The notes under the pieces were generated by a model that did not search any database, had not been told where the DNA came from, and saw only the letters and a list, made by a program, of their open reading frames with translations. From the NCBI GenBank assembly GCA_964342465.1, contig CAYFFQ010000009.1, forward strand, positions 4,337-68,336: a stretch of 64,000 nucleotides of DNA, read 5' to 3'. Positions 37,211 through 45,932 of this stretch are shown here, piece by piece. Positions within the stretch are counted from its first letter, which is position 1; every line of letters starts with the position of its first letter. Position numbers and translations under genes: made by a program. This DNA is from MGIIb-Q1 sp964342465. Lineage in GTDB: Archaea; Thermoplasmatota; Poseidoniia; Poseidoniales; Thalassarchaeaceae.

Positions 37211-38821
37211 ATGGAGAGACTGCCTACATCGGTGCGCGCTGGCGATGAGCAGTTCGCCGACAATCAGGAGAACAACAAGGCGCTGATAGCGGCCTTGGAA
37301 GGCCGGCTGGCAGCGGTTCAGAATGGTGGTGGTGGAAAATATGTCAAGCGACATCGTTCACGAGGAAAAATGCTTCCCCGTGAGCGAATCGCCGCTATTT
37401 GTGATGCCGGCTCAGCATTTCTAGAACTGAGTCCCCTAGCTGCAAACGGACTCTACGACGGCAATGCCCACAGCGCCGGAGTCGTGACCGGAATCGGTGT
37501 GGTCCATGACAGGGAGTGCATGTTCATCGCCAACGATGCGACCGTCAAAGGTGGTTCATACTATCCGATGACGGTCAAGAAACACATCCGCGCCCAATCC
37601 ATCGCCGAGGAGAACCATCTGCCCTGCATCTATCTCGTCGATTCGGGGGGGGCTTTTCTTCCGATGCAGGATGAGGTATTCCCTGACAAGGGCCATTTCG
37701 GCCGCATCTTCCACAATCAAGCGGTAATGAGTGGAAAGGGAATTCCGCAGATTTCGGCCGTCCTCGGTTCATGCACCGCAGGCGGCGCCTATGTGCCGGC
37801 GATGAGCGACGAGTCCATCATCGTCAAGGGCAACGGCACCATCTTCCTCGGTGGGCCGCCACTCGTCAAAGCAGCGACGGGTGAAGAGGTCACTGCTGAG
37901 GATTTGGGTGGGGCTGAGGTACATACTGTTCGCTCAGGCGTGGCCGACCATTTCGCCGAGGACGAAGAGGAGGCACTGAGAATGGTCCGCAACATCGTTG
38001 AGAACCTGCCGCCGCCATCCAAGGTCGCTTTGGCTGTCAAAAGGCCTGAACCACCTCACCATGATGTCGAGGACCTGCTCGGAATAATTCCGGAGGACAA
38101 CCGTATGCCATACGATGTGCGGGAAGTCATTTCGCGAATCGTCGATGGTTCTCGGTTCCACGAGTTCAAAGCGAGATATGGGACAACGATAGTCACAGGA
38201 TTCGCAAGAATACACGGATATCCGGTTGGAATCGTCGCCAACAACGGTATCCTATTCTCTGAGTCGGCTCTCAAGGCGACCCATTTCATCGAACTATGTG
38301 GGCAGAGGGCTGTGCCGATAGTCTTCCTGCAGAACATCACCGGATTCATGGTGGGCAGCGAATACGAAGCGGGTGGAATCGCCAAGGATGGAGCCAAGAT
38401 GGTCACTGCCGTCGCCTGTGCGGCGGTTCCGAAATTCACCGTCATCATCGGTGGTTCACACGGAGCGGGCAACTACGCCATGTGTGGAAGGGGGTACGAC
38501 CCACGTTTCCTGTTCATGTGGCCGAACTCCCGCATCTCGGTGATGGGCGGTCCACAGGCCTCGAGTGTGCTCACCACCGTCAAACAGGACCAGAGAGAGA
38601 GAGAGGGACAACCACCCATGGATGGTGAGGAGTTGACGGAGTTCCAAAGACCTATTCTAGAGAAATACGAGACCGAGGGGTCGCCCTACTACGCCACCGC
38701 TAGGTTGTGGGATGACGGAATAATCGACCCGCGCGACACACGTGATGTGCTCGGTTTGAGCATTTCAGCGGCGCTGAATGCGCCGATGCCTGACACTGAC
38801 TATGGCATTTTCAGGATGTGA
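37211..38821 (+). CDS. mccB: Methylcrotonyl-CoA carboxylase beta (carboxyltransferase) subunit
   Basis: A 536-residue carboxyltransferase that moves CO2 from carboxybiotin to 3-methylcrotonyl-CoA in leucine breakdown. Seen are MLPRERI, ANDATVKGGSYYPMTVKKH, CIYLVDSGGAFLPMQDEVFP, HFGRIFHNQAVMS, GSCTAGGAYVPAMSDE, GPPLVKAATGEEV, and the second crotonase-like half with ITGFMVGSEYEAGGIAKDGA and GNYAMCGRGYDPRFLF. These strings are characteristic of MccB and not of propionyl-CoA carboxylase. ATG 37211 matches the family; the longer frame overlaps the upstream gene. First gene of a four-gene operon. Confidence 0.93.
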   Translation: MERLPTSVRAGDEQFADNQENNKALIAALEGRLAAVQNGGGGKYVKRHRSRGKMLPRERIAAICDAGSAFLELSPLAANGLYDGNAHSAGVVTGIGVVHDRECMFIANDATVKGGSYYPMTVKKHIRAQSIAEENHLPCIYLVDSGGAFLPMQDEVFPDKGHFGRIFHNQAVMSGKGIPQISAVLGSCTAGGAYVPAMSDESIIVKGNGTIFLGGPPLVKAATGEEVTAEDLGGAEVHTVRSGVADHFAEDEEEALRMVRNIVENLPPPSKVALAVKRPEPPHHDVEDLLGIIPEDNRMPYDVREVISRIVDGSRFHEFKARYGTTIVTGFARIHGYPVGIVANNGILFSESALKATHFIELCGQRAVPIVFLQNITGFMVGSEYEAGGIAKDGAKMVTAVACAAVPKFTVIIGGSHGAGNYAMCGRGYDPRFLFMWPNSRISVMGGPQASSVLTTVKQDQREREGQPPMDGEELTEFQRPILEKYETEGSPYYATARLWDDGIIDPRDTRDVLGLSISAALNAPMPDTDYGIFRM

Positions 38822-38834
38822 AGGAGCAATTGCC

Positions 38835-39704
38835 ATGTCTAATTATTCAATTGGAGATTCTAGACCCGCCACCGACCTCTGCCGAATGGAAATTGAAGGG
38901 GGCGTGGCTCACCTATGGCTCCAGCGCGCCGAGGTCTTCAACGCTCTGAATCCACATCTCATCGGCGAGGCCTGTGACCTGCTCGACTGGCTCGCCGACC
39001 GTTCAGTGGCGGTCAGGGGGAGCCTTACCGATGCCGAGGGCGAGGCATACATCCGCATCATCACTCTCCGTGGCGCCGGCAGACACTTCTGTGCTGGGGC
39101 TGACATCGGGTGGATGCGTGAGTCCGGCAGTCAGACCGCTTCTGAGAACCGAGCAGACGCGGCGCGACTCGACCGCCTCTTCCACACCCTCTGGTCCCAC
39201 CCGTGTTTCACCATCGGGGCGGTGCATGGAGTCGCGCTCGGTGGGGGCGCGGGTCTAGTGGCGGCGATGGACCATGTTATCGGTGAGTCGCGCACGAAGA
39301 TTGCACTTTCAGAGGGAAAACTGGGTATCCTCCCAGCGGTCATCGGACCCTATGTCTATCGGAGAATCGGCAGCGCACAGACTAGGCGACTGGCGATGAT
39401 GGCAGCGAGAATAGGGGTTGAAGAGGCACTGCGCATCGGCTTCATTGACCAGGTCGTCGATTCAGTGGAACAGTTTGATGATGCCATCTCTAGAGTGACA
39501 TCCGAGGTTCTCTCGACCGGACCGATGGCCGTCGCCGAGGCGAAGAGACTCACACTCACATTCGACAGATGGGAAGGTGATGACAGGTCACTTCGTCAAT
39601 GGACTGTGGACAAAACCTCCGAACTGCGAGGCAGCGCCGAAGGTCAGGAGGGGCTCGCATCGTTCATTGAAAATCGTGCCGCCGAGTGGAACGGAGGGGA
39701 ATGA
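38835..39704 (+). CDS. liuC: Methylglutaconyl-CoA hydratase-like crotonase
   Basis: A 289-residue crotonase. Seen are HFCAGADIGWMR (85-95), GGGAGLVAAMD (137-146) and LSEGKLGILPAVIGPYVYRRIG (159-179). The GADxxWM and PAVIxPYVxxxIG signatures are those of LiuC/AUH enzymes, which hydrate 3-methylglutaconyl-CoA to HMG-CoA, the step after MccB/MccA. One of the two hydratase Glu residues is present (Glu160). ATG 38835 has a clear AAGGAG nine bases upstream. The leader and first codons contain two CAATTG words (38827, 38848). It sits between the two carboxylase subunit genes. Confidence 0.88.
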   Translation: MSNYSIGDSRPATDLCRMEIEGGVAHLWLQRAEVFNALNPHLIGEACDLLDWLADRSVAVRGSLTDAEGEAYIRIITLRGAGRHFCAGADIGWMRESGSQTASENRADAARLDRLFHTLWSHPCFTIGAVHGVALGGGAGLVAAMDHVIGESRTKIALSEGKLGILPAVIGPYVYRRIGSAQTRRLAMMAARIGVEEALRIGFIDQVVDSVEQFDDAISRVTSEVLSTGPMAVAEAKRLTLTFDRWEGDDRSLRQWTVDKTSELRGSAEGQEGLASFIENRAAEWNGGE

Positions 39705-39708
39705 GACG

Positions 39709-41265
39709 ATGTCCGTTCCTGCTTGGATGGGAGGGGCCACATTCACCTATTCGCGGGTGCTGGTCGCCAATCGAGGGGAGATCGCCTGCCGGATAATCAG
39801 AGCCTGTCAGGAGATGGACCTTGAAGCGGTGGCCATCTATAACGAAGCCGATGCTGATGCCATGCATGTGCGAATGGCAGACCACGCCATTCATCTCCCT
39901 GGTGACGACCTTCTCTCCACCTATCTCTCGGCCGAGGCGATTATCAGGGCTTGTCGGTCAAGTCGTGCTGAGGCGCTCCATCCCGGTTACGGGTTTCTCT
40001 CCGAGAGAGCAGATTTCGCTGAATTAGTGGAAGCAGAAGGGATTATCTGGATTGGGCCGCCGCCTCACGCCGTCGAGTCGATGGGCGACAAGGTCACGGC
40101 GAGGCGGCTGATGAAGGAGGCTGGAGTCCCTCTTGTGCCCGGTGCCGAGTTGGTGGTTTGCGAGAGATTGGCCGAGACCATCCAGAAGTTGCACAAGAGC
40201 GCCGGCGAGGTCGGTTATCCGGTTCTGTTGAAGGCTTCTGCTGGAGGTGGCGGCAAGGGTATGCGCTCTGTCACCTCTCCGGGTGACCTCGAAGCGTCCT
40301 ATCTCGCCGCCCAGCGGGAAGCGAAGGCGGCGTTTGGTGATGATACCGTATATATCGAGCGGCAGTTAATCGATGCGAGGCATATCGAAATTCAGATTCT
40401 GTGCGACATACACGGCAGCGCAGTACACCTTCTAGAGCGGGAGTGCAGCGTACAGCGACGGCATCAGAAGGTCATAGAGGAAGCCCCCAGCCTCGCCATC
40501 TCCGACGAATTGAGGGGGCGAATGGGTACAGCGGCTCTCGCCGCGGCGAGAGCCGTAGACTATGTGGGCGCAGGAACTGTCGAGTTCCTTCTCTCAGGAG
40601 AAGAGTTCTTCTTCCTAGAGATGAACACCAGATTACAGGTTGAGCATCCGGTGACCGAGATGGTGACCGGAGTCGACATAGTCACCGAACAGTTGAGAAT
40701 AGCAGCGGGATTACCTCTCCGATTCACTCAGGCAGACATCTCGCCACGTGGCTGGGCGATAGAGGCGAGAATATACTCCGAGGACCCAGCACAGGGATTT
40801 CTTCCTGCTGTCGGTCCATTGGTTGTCTGGCGACCGCCGGAGGGACCGGGAGTCAGATTCGACAGCGGTGTGAGAGAGGGGGATGAGGCACGAATCGACT
40901 TCGACCCGATGTTGGCGAAACTCGTCGTCCACGCCGATGACAGAGAGAGAGCCATCGAGAGGATGAAGCGGGCACTCTCTGAGTTCGTCGTCCTTGGAGT
41001 GACCACCAACATAGAGTTCCTGCATGATGTCGTCAGCCACCCCAATTTCGCTCTTGGTGAGGCGACTACCAGTTTCATCGATGAGGCGTGGCCGGATGGC
41101 TGGAGTTCTGCTGCAGATATGGAGTCGGCACTCATCGCTGCCGCAGCGGCAGAGAGTGCCGGACTTCACCTCGCTGGCTCGATGTCATCTGAACAATCCT
41201 CTTCCCCAGACCCCTACAATCCGTTCAAGTCGCTGAAAAGAAATTATCCGAGGGTGAGCCAATGA
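39709..41265 (+). CDS. mccA: Biotin carboxylase subunit of methylcrotonyl-CoA carboxylase
   Basis: A 518-residue biotin carboxylase that carboxylates biotin with ATP and bicarbonate. Seen are VLVANRGEIACRIIRAC, LHPGYGFLSERADFA, ASAGGGGKGM (ATP-grasp Gly loop), ERECSVQRRHQKVIEEAPS, FLEMNTRLQVEHPVTEMVTG and FDPMLAKLVVHA. It lacks the C-terminal biotinyl domain found in most MccA proteins; that domain is encoded by the next gene. A low-complexity Ser/Ala tail closes the protein. ATG 39709 lies four bases after the liuC stop; ATG 39727 is possible. Confidence 0.93.
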   Translation: MSVPAWMGGATFTYSRVLVANRGEIACRIIRACQEMDLEAVAIYNEADADAMHVRMADHAIHLPGDDLLSTYLSAEAIIRACRSSRAEALHPGYGFLSERADFAELVEAEGIIWIGPPPHAVESMGDKVTARRLMKEAGVPLVPGAELVVCERLAETIQKLHKSAGEVGYPVLLKASAGGGGKGMRSVTSPGDLEASYLAAQREAKAAFGDDTVYIERQLIDARHIEIQILCDIHGSAVHLLERECSVQRRHQKVIEEAPSLAISDELRGRMGTAALAAARAVDYVGAGTVEFLLSGEEFFFLEMNTRLQVEHPVTEMVTGVDIVTEQLRIAAGLPLRFTQADISPRGWAIEARIYSEDPAQGFLPAVGPLVVWRPPEGPGVRFDSGVREGDEARIDFDPMLAKLVVHADDRERAIERMKRALSEFVVLGVTTNIEFLHDVVSHPNFALGEATTSFIDEAWPDGWSSAADMESALIAAAAAESAGLHLAGSMSSEQSSSPDPYNPFKSLKRNYPRVSQ

Positions 41266-41771
41266 AGGAGTTCCTCACTCAACCCGACCAGACGAAGTGG
41301 TCGGTTTCCATCGTCGAGCGGGGAGGGATTTTCACCCCAATCGCCGCCGATAGGGATGGCGAGGCCATCGACCTGTCGTCCTTTTCGGTGACCCTGACCG
41401 ACTCGGTTGAGGAGGTCTTCACCGATGACGGGAATGGCCGCCGGCGAACATACCTCGCCAAGGTGGGCGATGTGTGGTGGGTTCACATCGATGGTCATAC
41501 ATCTCGTATCACCGTGGTTGAGAAGGGCGTCGCCAACGCTTTCGAATCATCAGGCTCGCTCACTTCACCGATGCCTGGAAAAGTTCTCACCGTGATGTGT
41601 AAGGTTGGCGAGAAAGTGGAAGAGGGCCAACCACTTCTGGTTCTTGAGGCGATGAAAATGGAACACCGAATCTGCGCGCCGGCGGCGGGGACTGTCTCAT
41701 CAATTCACTATGAGGCTGGGGCGCAGGTCGACCAAGGTGCTGTCCTTCTCGCCATAGATACGGACGACTGA
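41262..41771 (+). CDS. Biotin carboxyl carrier protein
   Basis: A 169-residue carrier with the C-terminal biotinyl domain SPMPGKVLTVMCKVGEKV ... LEAMKMEH; Lys132 is the biotin attachment site. The N-terminal 95 residues form a beta-rich region like the linker/BT domain of acyl-CoA carboxylases. It overlaps the biotin carboxylase gene by four bases (ATGA), so the two are made together. The stop codon (41769-41771) lies inside the first unit of the downstream 38-bp repeat array. Confidence 0.93.
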   Translation: MKEFLTQPDQTKWSVSIVERGGIFTPIAADRDGEAIDLSSFSVTLTDSVEEVFTDDGNGRRRTYLAKVGDVWWVHIDGHTSRITVVEKGVANAFESSGSLTSPMPGKVLTVMCKVGEKVEEGQPLLVLEAMKMEHRICAPAAGTVSSIHYEAGAQVDQGAVLLAIDTDD

Positions 41772-41965
41772 GTCTGAAAGCACCGAGATTCGGACTAGCG
41801 GGCGACTGAGTCTGAAAGCACCGNNNNNNNNNNNNNNNNNNNNNNNNNNNNNNNNNNNNNNNNNNNNNNNNNNNNNNNNNNNNNNNNNNNNNNNNNNNNN
41901 NNNNNNNNNNNNNNNNNNNNNNNTCGGACTAGCGGGCGACTGAGTCTGAAAGCACCGAGATTCGG
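41765..41965. repeat. Tandem repeat, 38-bp unit, containing the BCCP stop codon, with gap
   Basis: Units CGACTGAGTCTGAAAGCACC plus 18 more bases start at 41765 and 41803. After 100 N (41824-41923) another begins near 41938. The first unit contains the last codon and TGA of the biotin carrier gene, so every unit repeats GACTGA. Copy number is hidden by the gap. After it, 41966-42025 is an AT-rich patch with CAATTG at 41973 and 42030 (the second inside the serS 3' end). Confidence 0.88.
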
Positions 41966-42025
41966 AATAATCCAATTGAATAGATGAAAATATGGCCATT
42001 CCAATTTTCTATTGAATAAACTAAT

Positions 42026-43309
42026 TCACCAATTGCAACTTTCAAGGTGAGTCTTTCCATTCATATAGGGTTGCAGAACCAGCGGTATTGCCACCCTTCC
42101 ATCCTCTGTCTGGTTCTGCTCCATGATGGCGACGAGGGCGCGGCTCGTCGCCACCGCCGTAGAATTGAGCGTGTGAACTGCCTCGTTGCCGTCAGCGGTC
42201 CGAAATCTCATTCTCAGCCGCCTCGCCTGGTAATCAGTGCAGTTCGAGCACGATACGACCTCCTTGTACATCTCAACACCGGGCAACCACGCTTCAAGGT
42301 CATATTTTCGTGCCGCGACCGTTCCCATGTCCCCTGTGCATATATTGACGACCTCATAGTGGAGTTCGAGTGCATCCCACAAATCGATGCAGTTGTTCAG
42401 AAGTTCCTCATGCAGGCTCCAGGAGTCGTCGGGGTGAGAAATGATGATCTGCTCCACCTTCGTGAATTGGTGAACCCTCCATATTCCCTTGTCAGACTGT
42501 CCGTGAGCCCCCACCTCGCGGCGAAAACACGGCGAGACTCCGACCATCCGGATGGGCAGCAGTGAAGGCTCCAACACCTCATCCATGAACATCGCCGTCA
42601 GTGGGTGCTCACTGGTGGCAATCGTGTAGAGTCCGTCTGGTTGGACATTGTACATGACCGTCTCGAAGTCGGCAAGGTCGGTGACTCCTTCGTAGGCGTT
42701 GCGGTTCATCATCACCGGTGGTTCGACGAAAGTGTAGCCACGCTCGGTCAGGAAATCGACGGCGTATAGTTGCAGGGCCATTTCCAATCTCGCTAGGTCT
42801 CCTTTGATGAAGAAGAAGCGGCTACCGGCGATTTTTGCAGCTCTGGCAAGGTCCACCCACCTGTTCTCCTCGACCAACTGGTTGTGACTCTTCGGGGTGA
42901 AGGAATACTCCCCTTTTTCGCCATGGACACTGTGAACCGTGTTGCCAGATTCATCCTCGCCTATCGGTACCGCGTCGTGAAGAATGTTCGGGATTCGCAT
43001 GCGAAGTGCATCTCGTTCCTCGACCAGTTCATCTGCATGACGGGCGAGAACTTCGATCTCCTCGCCCAGTGATGCGACTTCGGTGAGTATGGTGTTCATC
43101 CTCTCTTCATCGCCAGCCTTCTTCGCTTCAGCGATTCCCCTCGCTGCTTGATTTCGCTGGCGGCGGAGTTGGTCGGCATCAAAACGAGCCTTCTTCCATT
43201 CCTCGTCAAGTCGAATAACTTCATCAATGAGTTCATGGGAGATTCCTCTCTTGTCATGGTCAGCTCGGATGGTCTCCGCATTCTCACGGAACATCGTTAT
43301 GTCGAGCAT
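42026..43309 (-). CDS. serS: Seryl-tRNA synthetase
   Basis: A 427-residue class II enzyme with the usual N-terminal coiled-coil arm (about 30-110) that grips the long variable arm of tRNA-Ser, then motif 2 CFRREVGAHGQSDKGIWRVH and motif 3 containing NEAVHTLNSTAVATSRAL. It is the common bacterial/eukaryal/archaeal type, not the rare methanogen type. ATG 43309 matches the family start (MLDITMFREN). The last codons lie in an AT-rich CAATTG patch. Confidence 0.95.
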   Translation of the reverse strand: MLDITMFRENAETIRADHDKRGISHELIDEVIRLDEEWKKARFDADQLRRQRNQAARGIAEAKKAGDEERMNTILTEVASLGEEIEVLARHADELVEERDALRMRIPNILHDAVPIGEDESGNTVHSVHGEKGEYSFTPKSHNQLVEENRWVDLARAAKIAGSRFFFIKGDLARLEMALQLYAVDFLTERGYTFVEPPVMMNRNAYEGVTDLADFETVMYNVQPDGLYTIATSEHPLTAMFMDEVLEPSLLPIRMVGVSPCFRREVGAHGQSDKGIWRVHQFTKVEQIIISHPDDSWSLHEELLNNCIDLWDALELHYEVVNICTGDMGTVAARKYDLEAWLPGVEMYKEVVSCSNCTDYQARRLRMRFRTADGNEAVHTLNSTAVATSRALVAIMEQNQTEDGRVAIPLVLQPYMNGKTHLESCNW

Positions 43310-43388
43310 GGTTCTCACCTCGCTGAAAAGCCGAATGCTCTTGAACCCATTCATAGAATCGGTTGCTTCATATTGGGCCGTCGTCGGA

Positions 43389-43535
43389 GCCACCAAGTCG
43401 CCTCTCAGGCTGCGCCTCTCACTTCAGATTGGACCGAGGTCGTTGCCACCAAGTCGCCTCTCAGGCTACGCCTCTCACTTCAGATTGGACCGTCGTCGTT
43501 GCCACCAAGTCGCCTCTCAGGCCGCGCCAGTAGCC
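43389..43535. repeat. Tandem repeat, 56-bp unit, next to the presenilin-like gene stop
   Basis: GCCACCAAGTCGCCTCTCAG begins copies at 43389, 43445 and 43501 (period 56). The third copy decays into the sequence around the stop codon of the presenilin-like gene (43536-43538, minus strand), so the array directly abuts that gene. No gene is supportable between 43310 and 43535. Confidence 0.85.
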
Positions 43536-45728
43536 TCAGAAGAATGTGATGCCGAAGGAGATGGCGGCACTCCCCATGGCTAAGAATCCAGTGATGAGAT
43601 AGCCGAGAATGCTGCCCCCGTTCAAGAGGGGAAGGCCGGCCTGCGGCCGGCCCATCGCCACATAACTCATCAGCACGAGATAGCCGAGCAACCCACCGAT
43701 GAGGGTGCCCATCGCCACGAACATCGGTGCGCTGAGGCCGAACATACTTCCCCCAGAAGGCAAAAATGTGAGGGCGGAGATGACCAGCATTCCGGGGAAA
43801 ATGACATCGCCGAGTCCCATAAAGAGTGCATCGCCGCCACCTTTCTTCGGACGGGGTGGTGGGGGTGCTGGTCGTGCATCCCCAGCGGAGGGCAGTGATG
43901 TGGTCTCCGCTCTATCCTCAACTGCCGGCTCTGCTTCTCTGAGGGTGTCACTACCCTCCTCTAGGAACGAGTAGCCCTTGTCTTGCGGGGCGACCAACAG
44001 AATCGGGAGTTTTAGGTCAATCATCGTATCTGCGAGGTCAAGCATGTGTTTCGACTTGTAGACGGCGTATGCGTCATAGATGGCTGTGACCACCATGAAA
44101 ATCAGAATTAATGGTGGCACGAAACTGATTCCGATGATGGTGATGACACCTGCTCCAGTCAGGATTCCGGTGGTGTTGACGATGTACCACTCCGGATGGA
44201 TGGTGAGGGCGACCATCAGTATCGTGGCGATGATGAGAGCGACTATCTGGGACCAGTAGACGGGAAGCCAATATCCCGCAGAATCCTGAAGTATGAAGGC
44301 GGGTTGATTGACCGGAGTCGACAACACGGCGCTGACTGTAGACGAAGTGAAGTCCGTCTCGGCGCTCGAATAGATGGTCAAAATGCCGTGTTCGATGCCG
44401 ATTTCATCCCATTCAGGAGAGTCGATGGTGTGCAGAACCATGGAAACAGGGCCGCTCTCACCCACACCTTCGATTGAGGCCGCTTCCACCATCGTCCAAC
44501 CAGAGAACATCCTTGTCTCACCCGCCGAGGTGATCCAGACATCTGTTCTGCCGTCTCGCTGGTCGTCTGCGAGCATAATACCCTGTATCTCCGAATCGAA
44601 TGCCTCTCTTTCGTTGAATCTGATGTGTTCTTCGGCAGCCATACCTCCATCAGCCCACACATAGGCATCTACGAGGCCGTTGTGGCTGCCGAGCATCAGC
44701 AGTCTGTCTGTGGAATTATCACTCCACCACACCTCTCCAGACCAAGGTGAATGACCCCAAGCCACGGCGGTGAAGTAATCATCCGATTGCGGAGTGACCT
44801 GCCACTCGATTGTCGCGTTCACATTGCCGAAAGCACCAGAACCACCGTCATGTTGTTCGGCGGGAATCTCCACGATTCCCGCCCACCGCGAGGTGATGAC
44901 CAACAGCGAATCTTCATCCACCATCACGCCTTTGAGAAAATCATTGGCGTTGAACTGTGGCGGCATTCTCCACACCCAATGGTCATTGACGGTTTCGGGG
45001 TGGAATGGGTCGACCCTCTCGATGAAGTTGTCGAGGAAGGCGAAATCGTTTCCCCCATAACTGGCCCCGAAGGTGCAACTTGAGTTGTGGGAATTGAGTA
45101 CCTCACCATCCACCTTGTCCAACTCGAACCATCGCGCCGCGTCGCACATCACATAGGAGGAGAGATGGTCCACCACTCTGACCGGGTTGGCGGGATAACT
45201 TTCGTTGCCCATGTCAAGAGAGAATGTCCACTGTACGGAGGGTTGAACCCCACTGTCCAGACCACTTGCGTTGCTCACACGATAGAGGGTGGTGTAGTTC
45301 GAATAGAGATAGGAGGAGGGTTCCACATCGATGAGAAGGACATCTCCAGCCAATTCCACATCATCGCGGAATGAAATCGCTGGTTGGGCGTCATCCAATG
45401 CGTATGATGATAGTGGAATGAGGCAGTATGATAGCGAAATCCACAGGATGAAGAGGACTGACCATTTGATTATCTTCTGAAGACCCCTCTTTGCCAGCCA
45501 GATGATGATTCCGGTGAAGATGATGATGAGAACGAACTCCAGCCCGATGAGGCCGACTTTCGTTGTTCCCGCCTCTCCGAAGGCCCTCGCTTCAGGTCTG
45601 TCCCAGAAGGGCTGGATGTAGACCGCGAGCAGAATCGTGACCACAAACATGCCCGCCATAGCGGTCATCGACTGCCACTGCTGGCCCATCGCCTCCTTGA
45701 GGATGCTGATGCGACTGCTCTCTGCCAT
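43536..45728 (-). CDS. Presenilin/signal-peptide-peptidase-like aspartyl protease with large ectodomain
   Basis: A 730-residue membrane protein. Catalytic motifs of family A22 are present: YD at 551-552 in AIYDAYAVYKSKHMLDL, GLGD at 638-641 (FMGLGDVIFPGM), and a PAL-like GLPLL (698-702). Hydrophobic helices occur near 21-40, 57-78, 88-105, 493-552 and 640-725. Between helix three and four lies an external domain of about 380 residues (110-490), acidic, Trp-rich and beta-propeller-like (repeats such as DGRTDVWIT). A Pro-rich cytosolic loop (about 600-630) separates the two catalytic Asp helices. Presenilin homologues cut membrane-embedded substrates; the ectodomain could select them. ATG 45728 is chosen; longer frames overlap the divergent folC region. 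Confidence 0.82.
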   Translation of the reverse strand: MAESSRISILKEAMGQQWQSMTAMAGMFVVTILLAVYIQPFWDRPEARAFGEAGTTKVGLIGLEFVLIIIFTGIIIWLAKRGLQKIIKWSVLFILWISLSYCLIPLSSYALDDAQPAISFRDDVELAGDVLLIDVEPSSYLYSNYTTLYRVSNASGLDSGVQPSVQWTFSLDMGNESYPANPVRVVDHLSSYVMCDAARWFELDKVDGEVLNSHNSSCTFGASYGGNDFAFLDNFIERVDPFHPETVNDHWVWRMPPQFNANDFLKGVMVDEDSLLVITSRWAGIVEIPAEQHDGGSGAFGNVNATIEWQVTPQSDDYFTAVAWGHSPWSGEVWWSDNSTDRLLMLGSHNGLVDAYVWADGGMAAEEHIRFNEREAFDSEIQGIMLADDQRDGRTDVWITSAGETRMFSGWTMVEAASIEGVGESGPVSMVLHTIDSPEWDEIGIEHGILTIYSSAETDFTSSTVSAVLSTPVNQPAFILQDSAGYWLPVYWSQIVALIIATILMVALTIHPEWYIVNTTGILTGAGVITIIGISFVPPLILIFMVVTAIYDAYAVYKSKHMLDLADTMIDLKLPILLVAPQDKGYSFLEEGSDTLREAEPAVEDRAETTSLPSAGDARPAPPPPRPKKGGGDALFMGLGDVIFPGMLVISALTFLPSGGSMFGLSAPMFVAMGTLIGGLLGYLVLMSYVAMGRPQAGLPLLNGGSILGYLITGFLAMGSAAISFGITFF

Positions 45729-45932
45729 GAGTGGGGCGAGCGGTAAAACCCATTTGAAAGAGAGGGTTGCGAGTCGGCGGCAAGGTGGCGTTGTTATCTC
45801 CACATCGTACGCAGAGTTTGAAGCGAATGGAGTGGCCGTGAGTGGCGAGGGACGAGACGTGGGGTTTTTCCCGATGGTGCCGGAAAGGCCATTAGATTGA
45901 GGGAGTTGCAAGGGGAGAAAGGGCTGGCTGAA

